Shown piece after piece: positions 36,451-46,135 of a stretch of DNA of 64,000 nt. Under the pieces are notes generated by a model, which ran no database searches, was not told the DNA's origin, and saw only the letters and a program-made list of their open reading frames with translations. The number at the start of each line of letters is the position of its first letter. Positions within the stretch are counted from its first letter, which is position 1. This DNA comes from Linum tenue (Eukaryota > Streptophyta > Magnoliopsida > Malpighiales > Linaceae). Location: contig CAMGYJ010000008.1 in the NCBI GenBank assembly GCA_946122785.1, forward strand, positions 6,659,742 through 6,723,741, given 5' to 3'. Both the position numbers and the translations under genes were made by a program.

Positions 36451-37555
36451 GTAAATCGTGCATTTTGTGTGGGCTTTTTTTTTTTTGCATTGTTGAATCT
36501 TTCTATTTTGCCGATACGCGGAAAACAGTCTTTGACAGGAACAAATAATTTTATAGCAAATTATCCTGTTTTTGCATTTAGGACAGTAATCTACAGCCAA
36601 AATCTCAAATGCTAAACGATCCCTCAATGTCATGTGTTTAATCAAGTACGTAGGCACTATCATACAACGATGCCAAGCCAGCTGTCTGCGGGCCGGCCCA
36701 CCTGGAAAGGCTCACAATTGTAGGCCCAGATAAAAAGTTTGCATGAGGAGTTGGCCCGCTCGCCTATGATGGTCACCTAACGCTCATTTTACCTTTACCT
36801 ACCAGGCTACCACACCAATGTGAATATGTGATGAAAAAGTTTCAAGAATAAACAAATAATGATCAAGGAGAAAAGCCAAAGCCCAAAATGTCCTTTCTTT
36901 ACATTATCACCATTGGAGAAAACACTAATTATAACGAGGCCGCAGACTTGAGAATGAGGTTATGATTGTTAGAGGCATAAGTTTGGATTCAAATGTTTTA
37001 GATTGGAGTTTTGACGTTATTCTTGCATTTTTTATGACAGTCATTGACAATAAAACTATCATATTCGTATAATCCACTCATTTGAACTCGCTCGTCGAAT
37101 GTTTATAAAGGTCTAAATTTACCGCAAGTGACGAATTTCTTTGCATGACGAATTTTTTTTTTATATGATTGTACAACGATTGAAAACTAATGAATATACA
37201 TAAAAAAAAAAGTTTTACATCCTTTCCCATGTTCATCTGTCGTCTCCTATACAAAATCAAAGCACATCTCAAATTCTCAATCATGGAGCATAAAATAATT
37301 AATACTCAATTAATTACAAGGATTCCTAAACTTCATGTACGTGTTGACAAAATACAATATATAGCAGCCATGATGAAAATGTGACCGGATGCTTACTCGG
37401 TGTATGATGCAGCCATGACGACCATATGATGTGCCGTGGCTGTTGAAGGTTATCGTTCAATATATATAAATATATCATCACAAATGGACAAAACCTTGTT
37501 CAGTAGCCATCGTGCGACCTTAAATCAACAATTCAAAACCTCTATCTCAATCCCC
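36451..37555. other. Upstream region of the first UGT gene
   Basis: AT-rich, with a poly(T) run near 36478 and no coding frame of note. The last 200 bp hold the promoter described separately. Confidence 0.55.
37409..37435 (+). promoter_or_regulatory. Promoter block shared by the two UGT72 genes
   Basis: cagccatgacgaccatatg at this position recurs as cagccatgacgacgatatg at 41842-41860 upstream of the second UGT gene, with one mismatch, and both are followed by atgtg. A second shared phrase (aaccttgtt, then an accg/actgtcg-like block) and a near-identical TATA region follow in both promoters. The block is about 250-300 bp upstream of each ATG. Confidence 0.5.
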
Positions 37556-37565
37556 TATATATAAA
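37556..37565 (+). promoter_or_regulatory. TATA box of the first UGT72 gene
   Basis: TATATATAAA about 100 bases upstream of the ATG at 37661. The second UGT gene has the same core, cctatatataag, at 41982-41993. Confidence 0.65.
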
Positions 37566-37660
37566 GCAGGTGAAACCCCATATCATCATTCATCAATCAT
37601 CCCTCCAATTCCCACAAGAAATTAAAAGATCAAACTCTCTACAGCTAGACTCGACTCGAG

Positions 37661-39085
37661 ATGGTTCAGAAGCACCACGTGGTCGTGTTCTCGTCTCCTG
37701 GAATGGGCCACCTCATCCCGCTCGTCGAGCTCTCCAAGAAGCTCGTCACGGCCCACGACCTGTCCATCACCCTCGTCGTCCCGTCCTTGGGGCCGCCTCC
37801 CAAGGCCCAAGCTCAGGTGCTCGAGTCGCTCCCACCCGGTTCGATCAACCACGTCCTCCTCCCTCCGTCCGATCCGTCCAAGTTCCCAACCGGTTTCCGA
37901 ATCGAGACCCTGATTTGTCTCACCGTCGCCCATGCGGTTCCCGCCCTTCGCGAGGCGCTCAGGTCACTGGTCGAGAGGGTTGGAAGGCCGGTGGCTCTGA
38001 TTGCTGACTTCTTCTGCACCGACACGTTCGACGTTGCCAGGGAATTCGGTGTGCCGAGTTACCTGTTCATCCTCATGAATGCCACGGTATTGTCCATGTT
38101 ACTTCATCTCCCCAGACTCGACCAGGATGTATCCGGTGAGTACGGGGACATGGATCGCCCTATCCGGCTCCCCGGTTGCAGGGTTGATCTCCCCGGTTCG
38201 GATCTGCCCGACCCGCTTCTCGACCGGAAGGACGACGCCTACAAATGGTTCATGCACAACGCCAAACGTTTAAATCTGGTGGATGGATTCCTGGTAAACA
38301 GCTTCACGGAATTGGAAGGAGAGACCATTCGGTATTTGCAAGAGAATCCCGGACCCGAGAAGAAACCGGTCTACCCGGTTGGACCCATCATCCAATCCGG
38401 CCAATCCAACGGTTTGACCGATCCGAGCGGGTGCGTGAAATGGCTGGACGATCAACCAACCGGTTCGGTCGTGTTCATTTCGTTCGGCAGCGGCGGGACT
38501 CTGTCTACGAAGCAGCTGAAGGAGCTGGCATTGGGTCTGGAGATGAGCGAGCAACGTTTCCTCTTGGTGGTGAGAAGCCCAAACGACGCGGCCACCGATG
38601 CCTCGTATTTCAGCGCAAATAGCGCTTCGAACCCGGTCGATTTCCTGCCCGAAGGGTTTGTGGAGCGAACCAGAGGCAGAGGCATGGTGGTTCCGTCGTG
38701 GGCGCCGCAAATCCAAGTGCTTGGCCACCGGGCCACGGGCGGGTTCGTGAGTCACTGCGGGTGGAACTCGACGATGGAGAGCATAGTGAATGGGGTGCCG
38801 CTGATCGCCTGGCCGCTGTACGCGGAGCAGAGGATGAACGCGGTGCTGCTGGAGAAGGATTTCGAGATCGCGTTGCGGCCGGAAGCAGGGGAAGACGGGG
38901 TGATCGTGAGGGAAGAGATCGCGAGGGTCGTGAAGGGGCTGATGCGAGGGGAAGAAGGTGCGGCGGTTCGTGAGAGAATGGCGAAGTTGAAGGTGGCGGC
39001 GGCGGAGGCAGTGAAGGAGGGAGGTTCTTCCACCATGGCGTTGGGTGAATTGGTATCTAAGTGGGGAGAAGAGCCATTAGAATAG
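37661..39085 (+). CDS. UGT72B-like UDP-glucosyltransferase, copy 1
   Basis: Family 1 (GT-B) glycosyltransferase that moves glucose from UDP-glucose to phenolic acceptors. The UGT72B relatives act on monolignols, hydroquinone (arbutin synthase) and chlorophenols. Intronless, 474 aa. The N-terminal SPGMGHLIPLVELSK contains catalytic His17, and VALIADFFCTD contains the partner Asp116. The 44-residue PSPG sugar-donor box starts at WAPQIQVLGH, has HCGWNS, and ends YAEQ; a final Gln favours UDP-glucose. LPGC and DRKDDAYKWFMHN are typical UGT72B phrases. One oddity is Leu302 (codon TTG at 38564-38566), where the downstream copy and most UGTs have Trp (FLWVVR). It is paired with a similar gene 3 kb downstream in the same direction. 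The exact acceptor cannot be inferred. Confidence 0.93.
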   Translation: MVQKHHVVVFSSPGMGHLIPLVELSKKLVTAHDLSITLVVPSLGPPPKAQAQVLESLPPGSINHVLLPPSDPSKFPTGFRIETLICLTVAHAVPALREALRSLVERVGRPVALIADFFCTDTFDVAREFGVPSYLFILMNATVLSMLLHLPRLDQDVSGEYGDMDRPIRLPGCRVDLPGSDLPDPLLDRKDDAYKWFMHNAKRLNLVDGFLVNSFTELEGETIRYLQENPGPEKKPVYPVGPIIQSGQSNGLTDPSGCVKWLDDQPTGSVVFISFGSGGTLSTKQLKELALGLEMSEQRFLLVVRSPNDAATDASYFSANSASNPVDFLPEGFVERTRGRGMVVPSWAPQIQVLGHRATGGFVSHCGWNSTMESIVNGVPLIAWPLYAEQRMNAVLLEKDFEIALRPEAGEDGVIVREEIARVVKGLMRGEEGAAVRERMAKLKVAAAEAVKEGGSSTMALGELVSKWGEEPLE

Positions 39086-40017
39086 TCCATTGACCAAAAT
39101 AATTAGTTTATTTGTTTTGATTCTCATAAATTGTATTCTCTTGTGCAGCTGTGCTCTCCATTATTTTTAGGGATGGCAGGCCGGGGCCCAATTCCGGGTA
39201 TCCGCCCGAAGCCATTTAATAATTGACTGGAGCTTTTATTTTTTGTTGGTGGTACGTGGTAGTTAGCATTATTAGCTTTGTCGTCGTCTTCAAGAACAAT
39301 TCATATGATTCCCCCAAGCTCGTCCCATCCAGAATTGTTACCCCTATTTCCGAAGTCTCGGTGTTCTCGATTGTGAAGAACACGAAGCCCTTGGCCTCTC
39401 AACAAGTTTCTCACCGACTGTCCATCTTACCTCGGTACATTCATAGGTTTCGTTTCGTCATTTCGATTTCTTCATCACTTACGGTTTTGGAGGTGTGTTG
39501 TTCATAGCATTTTATTTGATGTTATTGTTTGAAACTTCTTAATTAGTTGGTGGTGATGTTCTCCGAAATATTATGATACCTATGTTGCTGTTTGGAGATT
39601 TATATAGTTTTGTGCTTTAGTTTTCGTGATAACTATTGTTCGGAGCATTTGTAATTGTTTTCAAATTAAGACGACTTTGACAAAAGATCTCGTTACATCT
39701 CGTTCTTCTCCATTAATGTTTTGCAAAGGGAATGGTTTCTTTGACCGTAGTATATTTTGGGATTATTAGTTGATAAGTCTTTTTTTTTATAGTTATAGTT
39801 TCAAATTGTTGGTAATTAAGTAATTATTATCAATTTGATGATGAGGGAGATTATTAGAGTATTGAGTAATATGTCATAGCACGAGCATTTTTATGTAATT
39901 TGTTATAAATTTATTCTTTATTAGAGTTCTCTAGAAGTTATATATTTTCCTTAGTAATCACATAAATAATTATGTTTACCTTTTTATAAAAAACAAATAA
40001 GTGATCAATTTATGGAG
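39086..40017. other. Between the two UGT genes, left part
   Basis: 3' flank of the first UGT gene, then AT-rich DNA. A GC-rich bit (ggatggcaggccggggccc) at 39171-39190 resembles a hAT terminus without a partner. No gene. Confidence 0.55.
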
Positions 40018-40025
40018 TCCAAGAC

Positions 40026-40598
40026 TAGGGGTGGTATTCAGTCGGTAACCGGTAAAACCGGTTATCGACTTTATCGGTTTTCGGTATGCCGAGTGTGGGT
40101 AAGTGGGAATCGATTACCGATATCGGTTTGCCGGTTACCGGTAAACGGTTACAAACCGGTTTTACTGACTTACCGTAAGGAGTAGTTGCGGACGGTTTTT
40201 TTATTCGGTTTACCGGAAAATTACCGAACAGAATTTCTGGGCAGTGGGGTGATGTTGGAATATTTTGATTTTTCTGATTTTTTTTCTTCATTTTTGTAAT
40301 TAATAATTTATTATTAACTCTTATTTATAATATTTTTTAGGCCTATACTTACTTACTTCCATTCATGTATTTAATATTTGTGAATAATGAAGTATATGTT
40401 ATATGTTAATGCCTTAACTGGTCTGGTATCGGCATTACCGAATTAATGTCGGTTTTACCGATACCGAGACCGGTAAATCGAGCTTCCTCATTTGACCCTC
40501 GGCCGCCGATACCGCCGATAAACGATTTACCGTTTACCGCCGGTTACCGGTTCGGTAAAATGGTAAACCATTTACCAGCTTACCGTTTGTCACCCCTA
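40026..40598. mobile_element. Non-autonomous hAT element, 573 bp
   Basis: An exact 8-bp duplication tccaagac flanks it (40018-40025 and 40599-40606). Ends TAGGGGTGGTA and, reverse-complemented, TAGGGGTGACA. Subterminal regions are full of ccggtaa/ttaccgg repeats in both orientations; the centre is AT-rich with no coding frame. It resembles the 27.8-kb element in its termini, so both are probably mobilised by related transposases. Confidence 0.85.
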
Positions 40599-40606
40599 TC
40601 CAAGAC

Positions 40607-41983
40607 GGCTCAATATTTGATATGAACCCAATAGATGAAAACTAAATACTAACATAGTCATGAGTTTTATGACAACCCTAACTAAATAACCCACTATATA
40701 TATGAACTTAGATATTGAGATCCTCAATATACCAAGAACAAAAAAATACATATATATTCTCCCATCGAGAATACGTGATCACCCTATCAGGTCACACTTC
40801 AGTTGGTAGTCAGTAAAGATTGATTGTCCCCCATATTTACAGAGGTGGGTAATAAGTGTTCAAATTACATTGTTTGCAGAGTCATGCTTTTACCTTATGG
40901 TGTTTGTTTAGCAGTTTAGTTGTTGTCCACTGGATGTTGTATGACTATTGAAAAGGTTCTCCAGTATTGGTTGATTTTGAATGAAAGTCAGGATATATAA
41001 TATCTATTTTGCAATTGGAACTGGGAGCTTTAGTCGAGCAAAGCTACAAAACCTCTTAGCTCGTGCTTTAGAGGTACTGATCGGTTACAAATTATCTCGC
41101 AAATACCAAATCAAACTCTTGACGATTAAACAAAATAAATCCTATTAATTCTATAACCTTACATAATTAAGATAATATAATGTGACGAAATGTATATGTA
41201 AAGCTGCTTACTAAATGTATTTGGAAAGTTGCTTGCTTTAAATTTAATTCCTTTATAGCTGTTATTTCTAAAGATGTGGGTGGAAACGTTAATTGATCAC
41301 ATATTCACATTACCATTGTAAATAACCAAATATTCATTTCCCAAATGGAAGGCCAACATGTTTGTGTAATATGTATCTCTTCTTCAATTACAAACCGTGA
41401 TCGTCTGATCGATGACTAGTAGTAGTAAACAGTGACATGCAGCGATGGGAATCGTTGCTTTGTAATATGTATCTCTTCAAGTATAATGAAAATGATATAT
41501 CCTGTCTGTATAGATTAGCTAACATAAATCGTTTTAGCGAACTGCGTAAATATGTATATCTTTACCTACTTATATATTATCAATTTCGCGATCTGTCTCT
41601 TGATCATATTACCTTCTTTCTTTTATGCAATTCACCATTCATTCAGATGAGTTATAGTAAGATCCTCGGTATAATTAGCAGCTAGCTATAGCCAACCAGT
41701 GGAGTGTAACATGCATGCATCCACTTTTACAAGTAGAGATCACAAAATCAAAATGGCTTTCCTTCTCTTCAGATTCCTCTGGCACCTGTGACAATGGCAA
41801 AAGCATCTCAATCATGGGACATACAACATAGTAGTATGTCTCAGCCATGACGACGATATGATGTGACCATCGCACTTGCAAGGAAGCATCGCTTATCAAT
41901 TTTCTATAGTCTTCCCAAATGCACTGAACCTTGTTGACTAACTGTCGTATGAACTTACATCATCACTTCCCTCTTAATTCCCT
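40607..41983. other. Between the two UGT genes, right part
   Basis: No gene. An LTR fragment related to those at 23.9 and 36.3 kb lies at about 41462-41550 (aagtataatgaaaa, then gattagctaacataaatcg, then gcgaactgcgtaaat). The last 200 bp hold the promoter of the second UGT gene. Confidence 0.5.
41842..41865 (+). promoter_or_regulatory. Second copy of the shared UGT promoter block
   Basis: cagccatgacgacgatatg, matching 37410-37428 except for one base and followed in both by atgtg. It lies about 290 bp upstream of the ATG at 42148. Confidence 0.5.
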
Positions 41984-41993
41984 ATATATAAGC
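41984..41993 (+). promoter_or_regulatory. TATA box of the second UGT72 gene
   Basis: TATATATAAG, about 160 bases upstream of the ATG at 42148, aligned with the TATA region of the first copy. The longer leader here may reflect an insertion in the 5' UTR. Confidence 0.55.
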
Positions 41994-42147
41994 CAGATTA
42001 GGCAGTTGGAAATCCATCATCAATCATCTAATAAACCCCCTCATCCTTTATAACACTAGCTACCTTTGCTCTCAGCTCATTTCTGTGTTCAAAAACCAAG
42101 CAGAAACCACAAGAGTAAAAAAAAACTAACCCGCACCACATCCACCA

Positions 42148-43566
42148 ATGGCCCGAAAGCCCAATGTAGTCATTTTCCCTTCACCAGGGATGGGCCACCT
42201 CATCCCGCTCGTCGAGCTCTCCAAGAAGCTGGTCCTGGCCCACGACTTATCCATCACCCTCATCGTCCCATCGTTGGGCCCACCATCAAAGGCCCAGACC
42301 CAAGTCCTCAAGTCTCTTTCTTCCGGTCCGATCAACCACATCCTTCTCCCGCCGACCAACCCATCAGACTTTCCAGCTGGTACTCGAGCTGAAACCCTGA
42401 TCTGCCTCACTGTTGCCCAGGCAGTTCCTGCGCTTCGGGACGAGCTCAAATTGCTCGTCGAGACGAGTGGAAAACCGGTTGCTCTTGTCGCCGACTTCTT
42501 CTGCACTGACACTTTCGATGTCGCCAAAGAGTTCGATGTGCCGAGTTACTTGGCTGTCCTCACGAATGCCATGACGTTATCGATGTTACTTGATCTCCCG
42601 AGGCTCGATGAGGAGGTGTCTGGCGAGTACGGGGACATGGATAGCCCGATTCGCTTCCCCGGATGTAAGGTCGATGTTCTCGGTTCGGACTTGCCCGACC
42701 CGGTTCTAGACAGGAAGGACGACGCGTACAAATGGTTCATGCACAACCTGAGACGCACCAATTTAGCGGAGGGGTTCATAGTAAACAGCTTCACGGAGTT
42801 GGAAGGTGAGACCATTCAATTTTTGCAACAGAATGTCGTGTCCGAGAACAAACCAATCTACCCGATCGGACCCATCTTTCAATCCGGCAGCTCGAACGAT
42901 TTAGCCGATCCGAGTGGATGTTTGAAGTGGCTAGACACTAAACCAACCGGTTCGGTTGTGTTCGTTTCGTTCGGTAGCGGTGGGACCCTATCTTCAGAGC
43001 AATTGAAGGAGCTGGCACTCGGTCTGGAGACGAGCCAACAAAATTTCCTCTGGGTAGTGAGAAGCCCGAACGACGCGGCGGCCAACGCATCTTACTTCAA
43101 CTCGAGAAGCGGTTCGAACCCGCTCGATTTCCTGCCCGAAGGGTTCGTAGAGCGAACCAAAGGGCGGGGCCTGGTGGTCCCGTCATGGGCCCCACAGATG
43201 GAAGTGCTTAGCCACGTGGCGACGGGTGGGTTCGTGAGTCACTGCGGGTGGAACTCGACGGTGGAGAGCATTGTGAATGGGGTGCCGATGATTGCCTGGC
43301 CGTTGTACGCCGAGCAGAGGATGAACGCCGTGCTTCTGGAGAAGGATTTCGAGATCGCGTTAAGGCCAAGAGCAGGGGAAAATGGGGTGATCGGAAGGGA
43401 AGAGATTGCCAGGGTGGTGAAGGGTCTGATGCACGTGGAAGAAGGTGCGGCGGTTCGTGAGAGGATGGCGAAGTTGAAGGTGGCGGCCGCCGAAGCAGTG
43501 ACGGAGGGAGGTTCTTCCACCAAGTCGTTGGGCGAATTGGTATCTAATTGGAAGAAGGGCCATTAG
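42148..43566 (+). CDS. UGT72B-like UDP-glucosyltransferase, copy 2
   Basis: Same family and expected activity as the copy at 37.7 kb. Intronless, 472 aa, without gaps relative to copy 1 over most of its length. Catalytic His17 (PGMGHLIP) and Asp116 (VADFFCTD) are present, and the PSPG box starts WAPQMEVLSH, has HCGWNS and ends YAEQ. Residue 302 is the usual Trp (FLWVVRSPN), unlike copy 1. DRKDDAYKWFMHN and VRSPNDAA are shared between copies. Divergence is spread along the gene, including the acceptor-binding N-terminal half (for example LTNAMTLSMLLDLPR here, LMNATVLSMLLHLPR in copy 1), so substrate ranges may differ. An intervening hAT insertion and the 3-kb spacing show the duplication is not recent. 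Confidence 0.94.
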   Translation: MARKPNVVIFPSPGMGHLIPLVELSKKLVLAHDLSITLIVPSLGPPSKAQTQVLKSLSSGPINHILLPPTNPSDFPAGTRAETLICLTVAQAVPALRDELKLLVETSGKPVALVADFFCTDTFDVAKEFDVPSYLAVLTNAMTLSMLLDLPRLDEEVSGEYGDMDSPIRFPGCKVDVLGSDLPDPVLDRKDDAYKWFMHNLRRTNLAEGFIVNSFTELEGETIQFLQQNVVSENKPIYPIGPIFQSGSSNDLADPSGCLKWLDTKPTGSVVFVSFGSGGTLSSEQLKELALGLETSQQNFLWVVRSPNDAAANASYFNSRSGSNPLDFLPEGFVERTKGRGLVVPSWAPQMEVLSHVATGGFVSHCGWNSTVESIVNGVPMIAWPLYAEQRMNAVLLEKDFEIALRPRAGENGVIGREEIARVVKGLMHVEEGAAVRERMAKLKVAAAEAVTEGGSSTKSLGELVSNWKKGH

Positions 43567-44449
43567 ATCAACGAGGCATTATTTTGTACTTGATGGTCTC
43601 ATGTTTATTATATCAGTGTGACGTATTTGTGTTCTAATTTTCCTTGTGCTCTCTTATTTTGTTTCAGTTGTCCATTTTGGTGGGCTAATAATTGAGTAGA
43701 GGTTTTGTTCTTTCATGCTATAATATTCGTGAGATTCCGAGATGGTGATATTCGGCTTCTGATTGATCAAAATGTATTGATATGCCTATAGTAAGGTTTA
43801 AAACTATATAAGAGCCAACGAAAGAATGTTTTTGTATTGATTTAATGTTCAACGCATAATTAGTTAGTAATCAATAAATCCCATCAACTAGCCTCTATTA
43901 AAAAATTTCTATACTCTTTGCTTTTTTTTACCTTATGTTTTTAATTCAACACATTTGACTAACTGATTGTCTTATGACTTCTCATCGTGACTTGCAATTA
44001 AACTACCCAGTCGTTTGAACTTTGAACCCTAAAAAGCAGTATGAGATTGAAAACATATGAGACTCTACAATATACAAAGCAAGGGTTAAATACATAAAAC
44101 AAAACCTCATTTACATTTTTTTTTTGTCCCACTCCCACAGGGCAAATTTCCAAATTATCTTTTCCTGTTTTCCTCTTTCTTTTTAGTTGTAGAGGAAATC
44201 AGAAAAGGAAAACCAATTTGTTTGGGTATCCCCAAGAATATAAAAACAAGAGGAAAAGGAAAGCAGAAAGCCCACAGTCAAAGCCCAAGCGTCCCAGCTC
44301 ATAGCCCAATACACTCGCCCCAAAGTCCAAATAGAAGGAGTAAAAACAGATTTACATTTGACACCCACAAACAAAAGTGAAAAGAAAGTTAAAAACCTGT
44401 AACAAAGTCACTTAGGGTCCCCGTCCGGACTCCGGACTCAACCCGCCGA
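43567..44449. other. Intergenic between UGT copy 2 and the U-box gene
   Basis: The two genes converge here, so this holds both 3' UTRs. No gene. Confidence 0.6.
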
Positions 44450-46135
44450 TCACCGAGTCTTGCTGGGGAACTCCCACCGAGTCTCCATCTCCAGCAACTC
44501 CCCCCAATCCACCTCCTCCACCGGCGTATCTTCCTCCGCCTTCCGCCGTAGCATCTCCAACACCATCCTCGCCTTCTCCCTCGTCCCTTCTCTCCGCCCC
44601 CTTTCCGCCGCCGTCGCCAGCACCTCCTCCGCTCCCGCCGCCTTCGCTAGCCCCTTAAACCTCAACCCGCCCTGACACAATCCACACAACACCGTCACAC
44701 AGCTCTCCTCAATCGACTCATCCGATTCCAATTCCGGTTCAGACTCGCCCCTCAACCGATTCACCAAACACTCCACCCCGCCGCCGTCCAACATCGCCGC
44801 ACGCCCGTCGACGCAGAACGCCAAGTTTCCCAATATCAACAGGACCCGACCCGCCATATGACCCGACTTCAAAATCCCCAACAGGACGCCAACCGACCCG
44901 ATCCGCACCATCTTACTCCGATTGCTCTGAATCAGCGACAGGTGGTACAGCGCCAGAGCCGAGTCATCACGAGTCCGCTCGCTCCCGGACCGGAGCAAAT
45001 TCAAGAGCGGCGGCAACGCCCCCAAAACGCCGATCGCCGTCTTGTTGTGATCGTCGAGGGCCAAGCTGAAAATCGCCCCGGCGGCGTGGTCCTGCGCCTC
45101 GGGAAACCCGCCCTTCAACACGTCAATCAACGGCGGGAGCAGCCCCGACCTTACAATCTTCACCTTATTCTGCTTTTGCAATGATAAATTGACCAGAGAA
45201 GCGACGGCGTTCACCTGAACGTTCGTGTACCTGGACGAAATTAGGGTTCGCAAGGCGGAGAGAACCGCCGGAGTGCAGAGATTGACGGAATTCTCTTCTT
45301 TCGTCCTGGTCATGTTCCGGAGAGAAATTAAGGCATCTTCGATTTCGAACACTTGTGCACTCTTCAGCTTGGCGAGGAGCGCTTCCTCAACCGGGTCAAG
45401 TACGGTTTCGTCGGGCTCCGACGAGGAAGAAGCGGAGCGGGAGGAGTAGCATACGGGTCGGGTCGGTATTCGGAGCGGGAGCGAAGAATTGGACGAGCCG
45501 GGGGAGCTAGTAATGGATTCCTCCGAGCTCGTTGAGACGCGAGTTTTTTGGGTTGCTTCCCCTGTTTCAATTGCTCTGTTCTCTACCAAATCGGGGTTCC
45601 CTTGTTCTGCAAATTGGGTTTCCCCTGTTTCAATTACTCCTCTGTTTTCTTTCAAATTGGGGCTCCCCTGTTTCTTCAAATCCTCCATTTTGGCCCTGAC
45701 GATGGATTCCGCCGTTGAGTAATCGAGAGGCTTCGGGTGGCTTATGGAGTGGGTATTGCACCAGTTGAGGATAGCGGATTTGAGAGCGAGATTGGGGATT
45801 GCGACGTAGGAGAAATCAGGGGCGAAGGAGGTGTTGTCATCGCCGCCGCCGGTGAGAACAGGGGAGAAGCCAAGTGAGTGGCAGGCTTGAAGGCAGGCTC
45901 GGTCGAAGGTGTGACCGGAGGAGACGATGACCGGGTCGGTCATCAGTGACCCGGAAATGGGACAGAGAAACTCCGTTGGAAGGACGACGCCGGCAAGGGA
46001 GGTTTGAGGGCGAATTGAGTTGGAGTTGGAGGATGGTGATGCGGCCCAAGAGAGGGACCGGCGGGAGGAGAAGATGCTCCATCGCTGCTTGTGTACAGTG
46101 AGCTTCTGCTTCGCTCTCTGCTCGTCGTCGATCAT
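44450..46135 (-). CDS. U-box/ARM-repeat E3 ubiquitin ligase (PUB38-41 type)
   Basis: Cytosolic or nuclear plant U-box ubiquitin ligase: the U-box recruits the E2 enzyme and the armadillo repeats bind targets. Single exon, 561 aa. A basic N terminus (about 1-48) leads to the U-box at roughly 51-125: LPTEFLCPISGSLMTDPVIVSSGHTFDR, then NLALKSAILNWC. A Ser/Thr-rich and Glu-rich linker with repeated ETGE phrases spans about 140-245. Armadillo repeats fill about 250-530 (VNAVASLVNLSL, DHAAGAIFSLAL, DDSALALYHLSL). The general layout and intronless structure match the Arabidopsis PUB38-PUB41 group. A probable TATA (tatacaa on the minus strand, 46190-46196) lies about 55 bp upstream of the ATG. It converges with UGT copy 2. 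Confidence 0.93.
   Translation of the reverse strand: MIDDEQRAKQKLTVHKQRWSIFSSRRSLSWAASPSSNSNSIRPQTSLAGVVLPTEFLCPISGSLMTDPVIVSSGHTFDRACLQACHSLGFSPVLTGGGDDNTSFAPDFSYVAIPNLALKSAILNWCNTHSISHPKPLDYSTAESIVRAKMEDLKKQGSPNLKENRGVIETGETQFAEQGNPDLVENRAIETGEATQKTRVSTSSEESITSSPGSSNSSLPLRIPTRPVCYSSRSASSSSEPDETVLDPVEEALLAKLKSAQVFEIEDALISLRNMTRTKEENSVNLCTPAVLSALRTLISSRYTNVQVNAVASLVNLSLQKQNKVKIVRSGLLPPLIDVLKGGFPEAQDHAAGAIFSLALDDHNKTAIGVLGALPPLLNLLRSGSERTRDDSALALYHLSLIQSNRSKMVRIGSVGVLLGILKSGHMAGRVLLILGNLAFCVDGRAAMLDGGGVECLVNRLRGESEPELESDESIEESCVTVLCGLCQGGLRFKGLAKAAGAEEVLATAAERGRREGTREKARMVLEMLRRKAEEDTPVEEVDWGELLEMETRWEFPSKTR

Noticed and set aside
38270..38755. 161-codon minus-strand frame inside UGT copy 1
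   Set aside because: Shadow of a conserved glycosyltransferase; the plus-strand frame holds all catalytic motifs.
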